From: Paraburkholderia tuberum STM678 | GTDB lineage: Bacteria > Pseudomonadota > Gammaproteobacteria > Burkholderiales > Burkholderiaceae | Direction: 5' to 3' | Assembly: GCF_902833905.1 (NCBI RefSeq) | Contig: NZ_CADFGP010000010.1 | Span: 62,001 to 126,000, forward strand | DNA length: 64,000 nt | Shown: piece by piece, positions 38,816 through 48,158 of the stretch | Numbering within the stretch: the stretch's first letter is position 1 | Layout: every line of letters starts with the position of its first letter | Notes under the pieces: model-generated | What the model was told of the DNA's origin: nothing | What the model saw: the letters and a program-made list of their open reading frames with translations, nothing else | Databases searched by the model: none | Translations under genes and position numbers: made by a program

Positions 38816-40240
38816 ATGAACGACTCCTACCTGAAGTTCGTCAACTCGCCGTTCGGCGGCCGTCTCGCGCGCTCGCTCGGGCTGCCGAAGCCCGAGGTGC
38901 TGCGGCGCTATCGCGCGGACCGGCCCGAGTTCGACGGACTGATCGCGATCGGCGCGGGCCGCGAGCCGCGCCTGTTCGACGCGCTCGCGAGTCTGATCGC
39001 CACCCTCGGCATGACGAGCGTCGCGCACGAAAGCGCCGGGCTGTGGGTGCCGCTCGCCCATCGCCACGGCCTGATGACCGGCCGCTTCGAGCCGGCCGAA
39101 GCCGGTGCGCCGGGCAAGCTTGCCGCGTTGATGTTCGACGCGAGCGGTATCGACGACAGCAGCCTGCTCGAACCGCTGCACGGCTTTTTCCACGACACGC
39201 TGCGCTCGCTCGGCAAGTGTGGACGCATCGTCGTGCTGGGCCGGCCGCCCGAGGCCTGCGCGAGCCCGCGTCAGTGGACTGCCCAGCGCGCGCTCGAAGG
39301 GCTCGTGCGCTCGCTCGGTAAGGAAGCGCGGCGCGGCATCGCCGCGAATCTCGTGTACGTGGAGGAAGGCGCTGAAAACGCCATCGAGGCGACGCTGCGC
39401 TTTTTCCTGTCGCCGCGCTCGGCCTATGTGTCCGGTCAGGTGGTGCGGATCGCGGCACATGGCGCGCCGCCGCACGACGCGCCCGCGTTCGACTGGCTCG
39501 ACTGGCGCCAGCCGCTCGCCGGCCGGCGCGCGCTGGTCACGGGCGCGGCACGCGGCATCGGCGCGGCGATCGCGAGCGTGCTCGCGGCCGAGGGCGCGCA
39601 TGTGATCGGCCTCGACATTCCGTCCGCGCGCGACGCGCTCGATGCGACGATGCGGCAGCTGAACGGCAGCCCGCTCGCGTTCGACATCGCCGCGCCCGAA
39701 GCGCCTGCGCAGATCGCCGCCGCGCTCGACGAGCTCGGCGTCGACATCGTCGTGCACAACGCCGGCATCACGAAGGACAAGACCATCGCGAAGATGACCG
39801 ACGCCGTCTGGCAAAGCGTGATCGACATCAACCTGAGCGCGCAGGAACGCATCGACGACGCGCTGCTCGCGGGCGGCATCTTGCGCGACGGCGGGCGCAT
39901 CGTCGCAGTGTCGTCGATCGGCGGCATCGCGGGCAATGCCGGCCAGACCAACTACGCCACGTCCAAGGCTGGCGTGATCGGCCGGGTGCAGAGCATGGCG
40001 CCGCCACTGCGCGCGCGCGGCATCACGATCAACGCGGTCGCGCCCGGCTTCATCGAAACGCAGATGACCGCGAAGATTCCGCTCGCGATCCGCGAGGCCG
40101 GCCGCCGCATGAACTCGATGAGCCAGGGCGGCCAGCCCGTCGACGTCGCGCAGACCATCGCGTGGCTCGCGCATCCGGGCTCGGCCGGCGTGACGGGCCA
40201 GGTCGTGCGCGTGTGCGGTCAAAGTCTGATTGGCGCCTGA
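38816..40240 (+). CDS. High-molecular-weight 3-oxoacyl-ACP/CoA reductase (FabG4-like SDR)
   Basis: 474 residues from ATG 38816. The C-terminal half is a complete SDR: TGAARGIGAA (about 241-250), VHNAGITKD, VSSIGGIAGNAGQTNYATSK with catalytic Tyr and Lys (about 380 and 384), and NAVAPGFIETQM. The N-terminal ~215 residues form a second, degenerate Rossmann-like domain, the arrangement of HMwFabG/FabG4 proteins. In this setting it probably acts as 3-hydroxyacyl-CoA dehydrogenase. The frame is open far upstream through fadE, but that is an out-of-frame shadow. Confidence 0.9.
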   Translation: MNDSYLKFVNSPFGGRLARSLGLPKPEVLRRYRADRPEFDGLIAIGAGREPRLFDALASLIATLGMTSVAHESAGLWVPLAHRHGLMTGRFEPAEAGAPGKLAALMFDASGIDDSSLLEPLHGFFHDTLRSLGKCGRIVVLGRPPEACASPRQWTAQRALEGLVRSLGKEARRGIAANLVYVEEGAENAIEATLRFFLSPRSAYVSGQVVRIAAHGAPPHDAPAFDWLDWRQPLAGRRALVTGAARGIGAAIASVLAAEGAHVIGLDIPSARDALDATMRQLNGSPLAFDIAAPEAPAQIAAALDELGVDIVVHNAGITKDKTIAKMTDAVWQSVIDINLSAQERIDDALLAGGILRDGGRIVAVSSIGGIAGNAGQTNYATSKAGVIGRVQSMAPPLRARGITINAVAPGFIETQMTAKIPLAIREAGRRMNSMSQGGQPVDVAQTIAWLAHPGSAGVTGQVVRVCGQSLIGA

Positions 40241-40254
40241 ACGGGAGCATGGGT

Positions 40255-41187
40255 ATGGATGAACCGCGTGATCCGTTCGGCAGCCGTCAGCTCGCTCCCG
40301 CGCCGGGCGACGGCGCGCGGCCGAAAACCGTCGTCATCGAAACGCTGCCCGCGCCGGCAAAGCTGTACGGGCGCGCGCTGACGGGCATCGTCAAGCGCGG
40401 CCGCGACACGCGGCTGCCGCCGTTGCGGCTCGTGCGCCCCGCCGTCGTGCTCGAGCCCGGCCCCGTGTGGCGCTATGCGCGCGTGTGCGGCTTCATTCCC
40501 GAGCACGGCGTGCCGCTGACCTACCCGCACCTGCTCGCGTTTCCGCTGCATCTGCTGATGCTGACCGACCCCGCGTTTCCGTGGCCCGCGCTCGGTCTCG
40601 TGCATCTGGCCAATCACGTGCGGCTGCGCCGCCCGCTCGCCTACAAGGACCTGCTGCGCATCGAGGTCGAATTCGGCGCGCTGCTGCGTCACGACAAGGG
40701 CCAGGCGTTCGTCGTGCATACGCGCATCTATCGGCGCGGCGAGGCGGTGTGGGACGGCGACAGCATCTACCTGAAGCGCGCGGTGCCGGCGCTCGGCCAT
40801 CCGCTCGAAGCGTTGACGCTCGGCCCCGATGCGCTGCAACGGATCGCGCGCTGGCAGCTCGCGCCGCAACTGGGCCGCGACTACGCGAGCGCGTCCGGCG
40901 ACTACAACCCGATCCACATCAGCGCGCTGTCGGCGAAGGCGTTCGGCTTTCCGCGCGCGATCGCGCATGGCATGTGGACGCTCGCGCGCGCGGCGTCGTC
41001 GCTGCAGCCGCCGAAGCCGCTCGCCGAAGCAACGCTCAGCGCCGAGTTCAAGGTGCCGATGCTGCTGCCGGGCGAAGCGTCGCTGTGGAGCGCATCGCCT
41101 TCGCTGATCGAGCGCGATCTCGAGGTGCGCGATATCGCCGGGGAAAAGCCGCATTTGCGCGGACGCATGCAGTGGCGGCTGCTGTGA
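40255..41187 (+). CDS. MaoC-family enoyl-CoA hydratase
   Basis: 310 residues; ATG 40255 is preferred over ATG 40249 because GGGAG then lies 7 bases away. The double hot-dog architecture has the catalytic hydratase-2 motif SASGDYNPIHISALSAKAFG (Asp and His near 216-221) and AIAHGMWTLA. It starts 14 bases after the FabG-type gene. MaoC/HMwFabG pairs are known in actinobacterial and proteobacterial acyl-chain metabolism; here it should hydrate enoyl-CoA. Confidence 0.88.
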   Translation: MDEPRDPFGSRQLAPAPGDGARPKTVVIETLPAPAKLYGRALTGIVKRGRDTRLPPLRLVRPAVVLEPGPVWRYARVCGFIPEHGVPLTYPHLLAFPLHLLMLTDPAFPWPALGLVHLANHVRLRRPLAYKDLLRIEVEFGALLRHDKGQAFVVHTRIYRRGEAVWDGDSIYLKRAVPALGHPLEALTLGPDALQRIARWQLAPQLGRDYASASGDYNPIHISALSAKAFGFPRAIAHGMWTLARAASSLQPPKPLAEATLSAEFKVPMLLPGEASLWSASPSLIERDLEVRDIAGEKPHLRGRMQWRLL

Positions 41188-41246
41188 ACCGCGAGCGCGC
41201 CGTTCGCATCGACCAATAATCTGGGAACGACCCAAAGGAGCCGAGC

Positions 41247-42548
41247 ATGTCCCACCCGCAACCTGCCGTGCGCCGCGTCGCCGTCATCGGGGGCAACCGG
41301 ATTCCGTTTGCCCGCTCGAACACCGCGTACGCGAGCGCATCGAATCAGGACATGCTGAGCTTCACGCTGCAAGGGCTGATCGATCGCTATGACCTGCACG
41401 GCGTGCGTCTCGGCGAAGTCGCGGCGGGCGCCGTCATCAAGCATTCGCGCGACTTCAACCTGACGCGCGAGTCCGTGCTGTCCACCACGCTCGCGAAGGA
41501 AACGCCCGCCTACGACGTGCAGCAGGCCTGCGGCACCGGCCTCGAAGCCGCGATCCTCGTCGCCAACAAGATCGCGCTCGGGCAGATCGACGCGGGCATC
41601 GCGGGCGGCGTCGATACCACGTCCGACGCGCCGATCGGCGTCAACGAGCGCATGCGCAAGATCCTGCTCGAAGCGAATCGCGGCAAGAGTACCGGTCAGC
41701 GTCTCGCCGCGCTCAGCAGGCTGCGGCCCGGCATGTTGTTCAAGCCGCTGTTGCCGCGCAACGGCGAGCCCCGCACGGGGCTGTCGATGGGCGAGCATTG
41801 CGAGCTGATGGCCAAGCGCTGGAACATCTCGCGCGAGGCGCAGGACGTGCTCGCGTACGAGAGCCATCGCAAGCTCGCCGATGCGTACGCGCGCGGCTTC
41901 GTCAACGATCTGATGACGCCGTACAAAGGCCTCGCGCGCGACAACAACCTGCGCGCCGACCTGTCGCTCGAAAGGCTTGCGAACCTGAAGCCCGTATTCG
42001 ACCGCGACGCGGGCACGCTGACCGCCGGCAACTCGACGCCGCTGACCGATGGCGCATCCGCGGTACTGCTCGCGAGCGAAGCGTGGGCGGCCGAGCGCGG
42101 CTTGCCCGTGCTCGCGTATCTGAGCTGGTCGGAAACCGCGGCGGTCGACTTTTTCGACCAGCAGGAAGGCCTTCTGATGGCGCCCGCCTATGCGGTGCCG
42201 CGCATGCTCGCGCGCGCCGGCCTCACGTTGCAGGACTTCGATTTCTACGAAATCCACGAAGCGTTCGCGGCTCAGGTGTTGTGCACGCTCGCGGCATGGC
42301 AGGATGACGAATATTGCCGCACGCAGCTTGGCCTCGCCGGCGCGCTCGGTGCGATCGACCGCACCAGGCTCAACGTGAACGGCGGTTCGCTCGCGACCGG
42401 CCATCCGTTTGCGGCGACGGGCGGACGTATCGTCGCCGCGCTCGCGAAGATGCTGGCGCAACTCGACCAACCGGCCGGCAGCGCACGCGGGCTGATCTCG
42501 ATCTGCGCGGCGGGCGGCCAGGGGGTCGTCGCGATTCTGGAACGCTAG
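41247..42548 (+). CDS. fadI: Acetyl-CoA C-acyltransferase (thiolase, FadI type)
   Basis: 433 residues. The thiolase catalytic set is complete: nucleophile Cys95 in QQACGTGLEAAI, EIHEAFAAQV (about 335-344), GGSLATGHPFAATGGR (His near 386) and the second Cys in ICAAGGQGVVAI (near 420). FadI-type thiolases are monomer-partner proteins of this length. It cleaves 3-ketoacyl-CoA at the end of each beta-oxidation round. 59 bases after the MaoC gene, 34 bases before fadD. Confidence 0.9.
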   Translation: MSHPQPAVRRVAVIGGNRIPFARSNTAYASASNQDMLSFTLQGLIDRYDLHGVRLGEVAAGAVIKHSRDFNLTRESVLSTTLAKETPAYDVQQACGTGLEAAILVANKIALGQIDAGIAGGVDTTSDAPIGVNERMRKILLEANRGKSTGQRLAALSRLRPGMLFKPLLPRNGEPRTGLSMGEHCELMAKRWNISREAQDVLAYESHRKLADAYARGFVNDLMTPYKGLARDNNLRADLSLERLANLKPVFDRDAGTLTAGNSTPLTDGASAVLLASEAWAAERGLPVLAYLSWSETAAVDFFDQQEGLLMAPAYAVPRMLARAGLTLQDFDFYEIHEAFAAQVLCTLAAWQDDEYCRTQLGLAGALGAIDRTRLNVNGGSLATGHPFAATGGRIVAALAKMLAQLDQPAGSARGLISICAAGGQGVVAILER

Positions 42549-42582
42549 GGCAGCGCATACCAACATTTTCAGGAGGCAATCG

Positions 42583-44370
42583 ATGACCGAGCCCACCCAA
42601 GCCCCGCTGCACATGCCGGACGCAGGCGGCACGCCTCGTCAAAACCCGGTGCCCCACCCCGCTCCGAACACCGACGGCATCTGGTACGCGTCCTATCCGG
42701 ACGTCGTGCCGCGCGATATCGACGTCACGCAATACGAGTCGATCGATCAGTTCTTCGACGAATGCATCGCACAGTTCCGCGAGCGCGTCGCGTACGTGAG
42801 CGTCGGCGCGAACCTGACGTACGGTGAACTGGGCCGCAAGGCGAGCGCGTTCGCGGCGTACCTGCAAAGCATCGGCGTGGAGCCGGGCGAGCGCGTCGCA
42901 ATCATGCTGCCGAACACGTTCCAGTATCCGGTCGCGCTGTTCGGCACGATCAAGGCGGGGGCGGTGGTCGTCAACGTGAATCCGCTCTACACGGTGCGCG
43001 AACTCGCGCACCAGCTAAAGGACAGCGGCGCGCAGACGATCGTCGTGTTCGAGAACTTCGCGAAGACGCTCGAAGATGCATTGCCCGGCACCAAGGTGCG
43101 CAACGTGATCGTGACCGGGCTCGGCGATCTGCTCGCCGACGGCGCGAACCTGAAGGGACACCTGCTCAATTTCATGCTGCGTCACGTGAAAAAGATGGTG
43201 CCCCCTTACAAGCTGCCGCAGGCGGTGCCGCTCCTGAAAGCGCTTTCGGCCGGTTATGCACGGCCGCATACACCGGTGCGCGCGACCCACGAAGACATCG
43301 CGTTCCTGCAATACACGGGCGGCACGACCGGCGTCGCGAAAGGCGCGATGCTCACGCACCGGAACATCCTCGCCAATCTGTTGCAGGCGAAGGCGTGGGC
43401 CGCGGGGCAGCTGTCCGGCGAGGGCGAAACGGTGCTCACGCCGCTGCCGCTTTATCACATCTACTCGCTGACCGTGAATGCGCTGATCTTCATGGGGCTC
43501 GGCGGGCGCAACATCCTGATCGCGAATCCGCGCGACATGAAGCGCGTGATGATGTTCATCCGTCACGAAAAATTCACCGGCATGACCGCGGTCAACACGC
43601 TCTATAACGCGTTCCTCGACAACGAGGAATTCTGTCGGCGCGACTTCTCGGACCTGAAGCTCGCGATGGCGGGCGGCATGGCGACGCAGAAAGCCGTCGC
43701 CGAGCGCTTCAAGGCGGTGACGGGCAAGCCGATCATCGAGGGCTACGGACTCACCGAGTGCTCGCCGATCGTCTCGATGAATCCGGTCGATCTGACCAAT
43801 CTGCGCGACTTCGAGGGCTCGATCGGCTTGCCCGCGCCGTCCACGCAGGTGCGCTTCAGGAAAGACGACGGCAGCTGGGCCAATATCGGCGAGGCGGGCG
43901 AGCTGTGCGTGAAGGGCCCGCAGGTCATGAAGGGCTACTGGAACCGCCCCGACGAAACCGCGAAGGTGATCGACGACGACGGCTGGCTCGCGACCGGCGA
44001 CATCGGCGTGATGGACTCGCGCGGCTTTATCCGTCTGATCGATCGCAAGAAGGACATGATCCTCGTGTCGGGCTTCAACGTGTATCCGAACGAAATCGAG
44101 GACGTGATCGCCGCGCATCCGGACGTGCGCGAAGTCGCCGCGATCGGCGTGTCCGACCCCGCGCAGGGCGAGCGCGTGAAGGTGTTCATCGTGCGCCGCA
44201 CGCCGACACTGACCGCCGAGCAGGTGATTGCGTACTGCCGCAAGAATCTGACTGGCTACAAGGTGCCGAAGCTCGTCGAATTCCGCGACGAGCTGCCGCA
44301 AACCAACGTCGGCAAAATTCTGCGCCGTGCGTTGCGCGACGAGGAACTCGCGAAACAGAAGTCCGCCTGA
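42583..44370 (+). CDS. fadD: Long-chain fatty-acid-CoA ligase
   Basis: 595 residues. Adenylate-forming signature YTGGTTGVAKGAMLTH (about 243-258), IEGYGLTECSPIVSMNP, ATGDIG, DRKKDMILVSGFNVYPNEIE, and the C-terminal catalytic Lys in TNVGKILRRALRDEE are all intact. AGGAGG lies upstream of ATG 42583. It activates fatty acids to acyl-CoA with ATP. Last enzyme of the cluster before the exported DUF1571 protein. Confidence 0.94.
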   Translation: MTEPTQAPLHMPDAGGTPRQNPVPHPAPNTDGIWYASYPDVVPRDIDVTQYESIDQFFDECIAQFRERVAYVSVGANLTYGELGRKASAFAAYLQSIGVEPGERVAIMLPNTFQYPVALFGTIKAGAVVVNVNPLYTVRELAHQLKDSGAQTIVVFENFAKTLEDALPGTKVRNVIVTGLGDLLADGANLKGHLLNFMLRHVKKMVPPYKLPQAVPLLKALSAGYARPHTPVRATHEDIAFLQYTGGTTGVAKGAMLTHRNILANLLQAKAWAAGQLSGEGETVLTPLPLYHIYSLTVNALIFMGLGGRNILIANPRDMKRVMMFIRHEKFTGMTAVNTLYNAFLDNEEFCRRDFSDLKLAMAGGMATQKAVAERFKAVTGKPIIEGYGLTECSPIVSMNPVDLTNLRDFEGSIGLPAPSTQVRFRKDDGSWANIGEAGELCVKGPQVMKGYWNRPDETAKVIDDDGWLATGDIGVMDSRGFIRLIDRKKDMILVSGFNVYPNEIEDVIAAHPDVREVAAIGVSDPAQGERVKVFIVRRTPTLTAEQVIAYCRKNLTGYKVPKLVEFRDELPQTNVGKILRRALRDEELAKQKSA

Positions 44371-44467
44371 CGGGAATAAGCGTTGCTTCAAGGCGTTATT
44401 GCTTTATTGCTTCGCGTTATTGCCTTGCATGTTGCATGAGCGGCCGCGTCACTTTCTGGAGAAACTC

Positions 44468-45406
44468 ATGAAGCACCGCATCTCCGCCCGTTCGCATCGC
44501 CGGCGACAGCGCTTGCTGGGTGCGCTGCTCGTCGCGCTCGGCCTGCTGTCGGTGCCGACGGCCTTCGCGCAGAACGACGATCGCCCGCCCCCGCTCAACA
44601 CCGCGAGCGCCGTCAAGCCGCCCACCACGCCGGCCGCGCAGGTCGGCATGCTGACGCTCGATCAGCAGGTCAAATGGCTGCGCGCCGCGCAGCAAAGCGG
44701 CACGCTCGAAAAGCTCGACGACGCGCAACTGGTCGCGCTGTTCCAGTCGCTCGATCCGCTCGCGCTGCCGCGCTATATCGCGGAAGGGCCGAACGACTAC
44801 CCGTCCTACGAGTTCACGATGTCGCGCTTCGAGCGCATTCGCGGCATATGGCCCGACAAGCCCGATCACATGCTGGTGCGCGTCGCGCACGACCCGCTGC
44901 GCATCTACGCGAAGTGGCTGGCCGACGGCGCGCACGCGGGCCAGGAAATCATCTACGACGAATCGAAACGTAGCGACGAAACCTACGGCCACCTCGGCGG
45001 CATCATGAACGTGATGCCGTTGTGGACGTCGCTGACCGGCGCGCTCGCACGCTCGCAATCGAATCACAGCGTGCGCGATCTCGGCACCGAGTACGTTGCC
45101 GATCAATACCTGAGTGAAGGAAAAAAATACACCGAGGCCGGCTTGCCACGTTCGGTGCAGATCGAAGTGAAGACCATCGACGGTGTGCGCGTCGTCGCGT
45201 TCACGTTCGAAACACCGGTCGGCCAACCACAGTTCTACGCGAAAAAGGAAACGCTCGGGCTCGATCTGCGTCATCCGTTCTTTCGCAGCGTCCAGTCTTA
45301 CGACAACGACGGCAAGATTTTCGAGCAGATCGTGTTCGAGAGCATCACGCCGAGGACATTCGACGATTCGACCTTCGATCCAAAGAACAAGGACTACAAG
45401 TTCTAG
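44468..45406 (+). CDS. Exported DUF1571 protein
   Basis: 312 residues from ATG 44468 (GGAGA upstream). A signal peptide (HRRRQRLLGALLVALGLLSV, cleaved near AFAQ) precedes the DUF1571 domain, recognised from YEFTMSRFERIRGIWPDKPD, HMLVRVAHDPLRIYAKWLAD and HPFFRSVQSYDNDGKIFEQI. These periplasmic proteins resemble outer-membrane lipoprotein-sorting folds. It lies 97 bases after fadD and may be its operon partner. Its stop codon is shared with the convergent gene in a CTAG. Confidence 0.85.
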   Translation: MKHRISARSHRRRQRLLGALLVALGLLSVPTAFAQNDDRPPPLNTASAVKPPTTPAAQVGMLTLDQQVKWLRAAQQSGTLEKLDDAQLVALFQSLDPLALPRYIAEGPNDYPSYEFTMSRFERIRGIWPDKPDHMLVRVAHDPLRIYAKWLADGAHAGQEIIYDESKRSDETYGHLGGIMNVMPLWTSLTGALARSQSNHSVRDLGTEYVADQYLSEGKKYTEAGLPRSVQIEVKTIDGVRVVAFTFETPVGQPQFYAKKETLGLDLRHPFFRSVQSYDNDGKIFEQIVFESITPRTFDDSTFDPKNKDYKF

Positions 45407-45831
45407 CGCGCGCTGCGCGGCGTCAGCGCGAAGGCCACGTGGGCGGGTTGCGCATCCAGTCCCTCGCGCGCTTCGTGACGATGCTCGACGAAGCGTCCCG
45501 TGCGAAGCGCGAGGTGTTGCAGGACGAAGTAATCGGACGCGCGCGTGAAGCCGATCAGCGCGGGCATCGCGTGCGGGGTCCGCCCAACGTCGAGCAGTGG
45601 CGCAAGTGTGGTGAACCAGAGCGCGCCCGCATCGTCGCCGGTTTCGAAGGTCCGCAACCGAAGATGCGCGGCATAGCGTGCGAACGACGCGCCGCATTCG
45701 AGCGTCGAGTCGACGATCGCGAACGCGCGCGCATCGTCAGCGCACGCGGCGGCTTGCGCGAGCCACGGCCATGCGCCGCCCGCGGCCGTCGCGAGGCATG
45801 CACCGGTGAGCATGAAAGTGCGTCGATCCAT
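45403..45831 (-). CDS. Small exported protein next to PCMH-like flavoprotein (possible Tat substrate)
   Basis: 142 residues. The N-terminus DRRTFMLTGACLATAAGGAW has twin arginines and a moderately hydrophobic core ending near AQAAAC, so Tat export is plausible. The mature region (RAFAIVDSTLECGASFARYA, RTFETGDDAGALWFTTLAPL, SDYFVLQHLALRTGRF) carries one conserved-looking Cys and no CxxCH haem site, so it is not the usual cytochrome partner. Family unknown. It lies 60 bases downstream of the flavoprotein and convergently shares a CTAG stop with the DUF1571 gene. Confidence 0.75.
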   Translation of the reverse strand: MDRRTFMLTGACLATAAGGAWPWLAQAAACADDARAFAIVDSTLECGASFARYAAHLRLRTFETGDDAGALWFTTLAPLLDVGRTPHAMPALIGFTRASDYFVLQHLALRTGRFVEHRHEAREGLDAQPAHVAFALTPRSAR

Positions 45832-45891
45832 TGGCGTGTACGTTCCGTTCTGTTTGCGCTTCGGTCTGCCGTGCGTGTCCGCACGCGTCGT

Positions 45892-47469
45892 TCACGTGTA
45901 CCCCCGCCGGTCACGCCACGCCGCCGGCCAGATGCCCTGCTTGCCCGGCGCGAGAATGCCGTTCGGATCGAGCGCATCCTTCAGCGTTTCGGCGAAGCGC
46001 AGCGACGCACCGTCGTTGAAGCTGTATTGCGCGGCCGCGAAATCCATGTACGCGAGATGCGCGCGATATTCGCCGTAGCCGGCCGCGCGCGCGTCGCTCA
46101 TCAGCGAGCGCAGCAGCGCGCCGGCCTGCTCCACCTGGTTCGCGTCGTCGCGATCGAAAATCGCCGCGAAAATATGATGCAGATGCCGCGCGCCCGCGGT
46201 GAAGCCACCGTAGTAGTCGAAGCCGTATTCGGCGGCGCGCGCTTTCACCATCGTGTACTGGCGCATCGCGTCGCGCCCGGTCGCCGGACAGATCGGCGCG
46301 AAGTCGACGTGCGCGCCCGCGCCGCCGCGCCAGTCGAGCATGCGAAACGCGGTCATCGCGGGAATGCCGGCCATGTTGCGGTCGCCGCCGCCAGTCGGCT
46401 GAGCATCGCCCGCATAGCGCGCCGCCGTGAGCCGCGCCTCCGGCACCCGCGCGAACGCGCGCTCGATCAGCGCGTAGCGCGCATCGATCAACTCGGGCGT
46501 GCCGTACAGCGCGAAATGCAGGTTCCAGCGCCCGACGCCGAGTTTGTCGAGCATCGCCTGCACCGCGCTCCCGGGCATCGCGCCCGCGCCGTCGTACCAC
46601 TGCCGGCGTGGCGACAGGCTCGCCGCGCGCCGCAATCCGCCCTCGATCACCGCGTGATTGCGGATCGTGCCGTCGAGCCGCAACGGCCGCAGAATCTCGA
46701 CGATCTCCTCCAGATCGGCCTCGCGACGAAACTGGATTTCTCCGAGCAGATACGCGGGCGGCGCGGGCATCAGCCACACGCCGAGCTTCGTCACGATGCC
46801 GTAGTTCGACTGCATGAACATCGCATCGAACGACGGCCCGTAGCCCGGCTGATACAGCTGCCACGCAGTGCCGATCTCGACGCCGCCCATGCCGGTGCGC
46901 AGCACGTCGCCGTTGGCGAGCACGACCTCCATCCCGCATTGGGCCGCCGCATGATCGCCGTAGTCGGTATAGCCGAAGCCGCGCTCCAGCGTGTTGCCGA
47001 CCACGCTGCCCCAGCCGGCAGCCGGTGGATCGACCCACAGCTTGTAGCCCTTGTCGCGCAGATGCGCGTACAGATCGAAATAGCTGACGCCCGGTTCGAC
47101 CAGCGCATAGGCGAGCGTTTCGTTGACTTCGAGGATGCGGTTCATGCGCTGCAAGTCGAGCACGACCGAGCCGCTGAGACGCGGCGCCGCGCCGCCGTAC
47201 GCGAAGTTGCGCCCGGTCGACACGGTCCACAGCGGAATCCGGTACTGATTGGCGATGCGCAGCACCGCGCGGATTTCATCGACCGACGCGGGCAGCAGCG
47301 CGGCGCTCGCGACAAACGCCCCCGGCTCACCAGGCGCGAACGGATCGCCATAGGCGGCGAGGTCGGCGTCGGAACGCAGCACGTGCGCTTCACCGACGAT
47401 CGCGCGCCAGCCGGCGAGCGCCCGGTCGAACTGCGCGGCGGACAGGTTGGGCGGCAGCGTCTGGGGCAA
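45892..47469 (-). CDS. FAD-linked oxidase of the VAO/p-cresol methylhydroxylase (PchF) type
   Basis: 525 residues from a TTG at 47469, chosen because AAGGAG is ideally spaced; a second TTG eight codons upstream has no such site. The PCMH FAD-binding domain is clear: YRIPLWTVSTGRNFAYGGAA, VVLDLQRMNRILEVNE, LVEPGVSYFDLYAHL and GNTLERGFGYTDYGDH. The length fits PchF, eugenol oxidase and vanillyl-alcohol oxidase. Such enzymes oxidise para-substituted phenols; a His in GGAGAHVDFAPICP could be the covalent FAD site, by analogy only. No cytochrome gene is adjacent. No signal peptide is seen on this protein. Confidence 0.88.
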   Translation of the reverse strand: MPQTLPPNLSAAQFDRALAGWRAIVGEAHVLRSDADLAAYGDPFAPGEPGAFVASAALLPASVDEIRAVLRIANQYRIPLWTVSTGRNFAYGGAAPRLSGSVVLDLQRMNRILEVNETLAYALVEPGVSYFDLYAHLRDKGYKLWVDPPAAGWGSVVGNTLERGFGYTDYGDHAAAQCGMEVVLANGDVLRTGMGGVEIGTAWQLYQPGYGPSFDAMFMQSNYGIVTKLGVWLMPAPPAYLLGEIQFRREADLEEIVEILRPLRLDGTIRNHAVIEGGLRRAASLSPRRQWYDGAGAMPGSAVQAMLDKLGVGRWNLHFALYGTPELIDARYALIERAFARVPEARLTAARYAGDAQPTGGGDRNMAGIPAMTAFRMLDWRGGAGAHVDFAPICPATGRDAMRQYTMVKARAAEYGFDYYGGFTAGARHLHHIFAAIFDRDDANQVEQAGALLRSLMSDARAAGYGEYRAHLAYMDFAAAQYSFNDGASLRFAETLKDALDPNGILAPGKQGIWPAAWRDRRGYT

Positions 47470-47559
47470 GGCGTCTCCTTGTCGGTCGGGCAATCCGCGG
47501 GTGCAGTCGCGCGGGCAGCTATGCGTGCGTCGCCGCTAACGACCTTGACGACACGCTAC

Positions 47560-47868
47560 CGCCCGCTACTGCTGCCACGTCTCAGGCTTACCACCGAGCT
47601 CGCTGCACACGTCGATCGCGACGGCGCGCTTTCGTCGTCGACGGCGATCTCGCGGCGCCCGCGCAACTGGTCGATGTACAGATGCCGCAGGATCCGTCAG
47701 CAGCCACGCGCTCAGGTTGCTGTTCGGCCGGAATGCCGACCAGCGCGCAAGCGCGCGCTTCGCCGTACCCTGCACGAGATCGTCGGCCCAGGCGCGGTCG
47801 CCCGTCAGTGCGCGCGCATAGCGGCGCAGCTGCGGCAGCCACGCGATCACTTCCGCTTCGAATGTCAC
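47560..47868 (-). pseudogene. Frameshifted, truncated ECF sigma factor
   Basis: From GTG 47868 the frame reads VTFEAEVIAWLPQLRRYARA, LTGDRAWADDLVQGTAKRAL and ARWSAFRPNSNLSAWLLT, a normal ECF region 2. Reading then continues sensibly only in another frame (ILRHLYIDQLRGRREIAVDD), as if one G had been inserted near plus base 47690. After about 20 more residues similarity ends, and region 4 (the -35 binding HTH) is absent. It starts 26 bases after a small secreted-peptide gene. Confidence 0.75.
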
Positions 47869-47894
47869 CCGGCGTGCCAGGCCCGGTCGCGGCG

Positions 47895-48032
47895 TTAGTA
47901 GCCGCCGCCGCTGCTGTTGCTGTTGTTGCTCGAACCCGACGCGGCGTTGTCGGTATCGGCCGCGTGCGCGAGGGAGCCGCACGCGAGCGCGAGCAGGACG
48001 AAGAGCGCTGACAGAATACGGGATGCTTTCAT
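47895..48032 (-). CDS. Small secreted peptide upstream of broken sigma gene
   Basis: 45 residues from ATG 48032 with AGGAGG upstream. A signal peptide (ASRILSALFVLLALACGSLA, cleaved after HAA) leaves a mature peptide of about 20 residues, rich in Ser, Asn and Gly, ending SSGGGY. It has no cysteines after cleavage. It was probably co-transcribed with the ECF gene. Function unknown; too short for family assignment. Confidence 0.6.
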   Translation of the reverse strand: MKASRILSALFVLLALACGSLAHAADTDNAASGSSNNSNSSGGGY

Positions 48033-48158
48033 GGTGAGCCTCCTGGCAGATGCCCGGCACGCGATCGACCGACCGGCGCGGCGGGCGGCAGGCCGCGGAA
48101 TGCGGTACTGCCATACTGGACTTAACGCCGCGATCGCGTGGTTTATTCCATCACCGTC

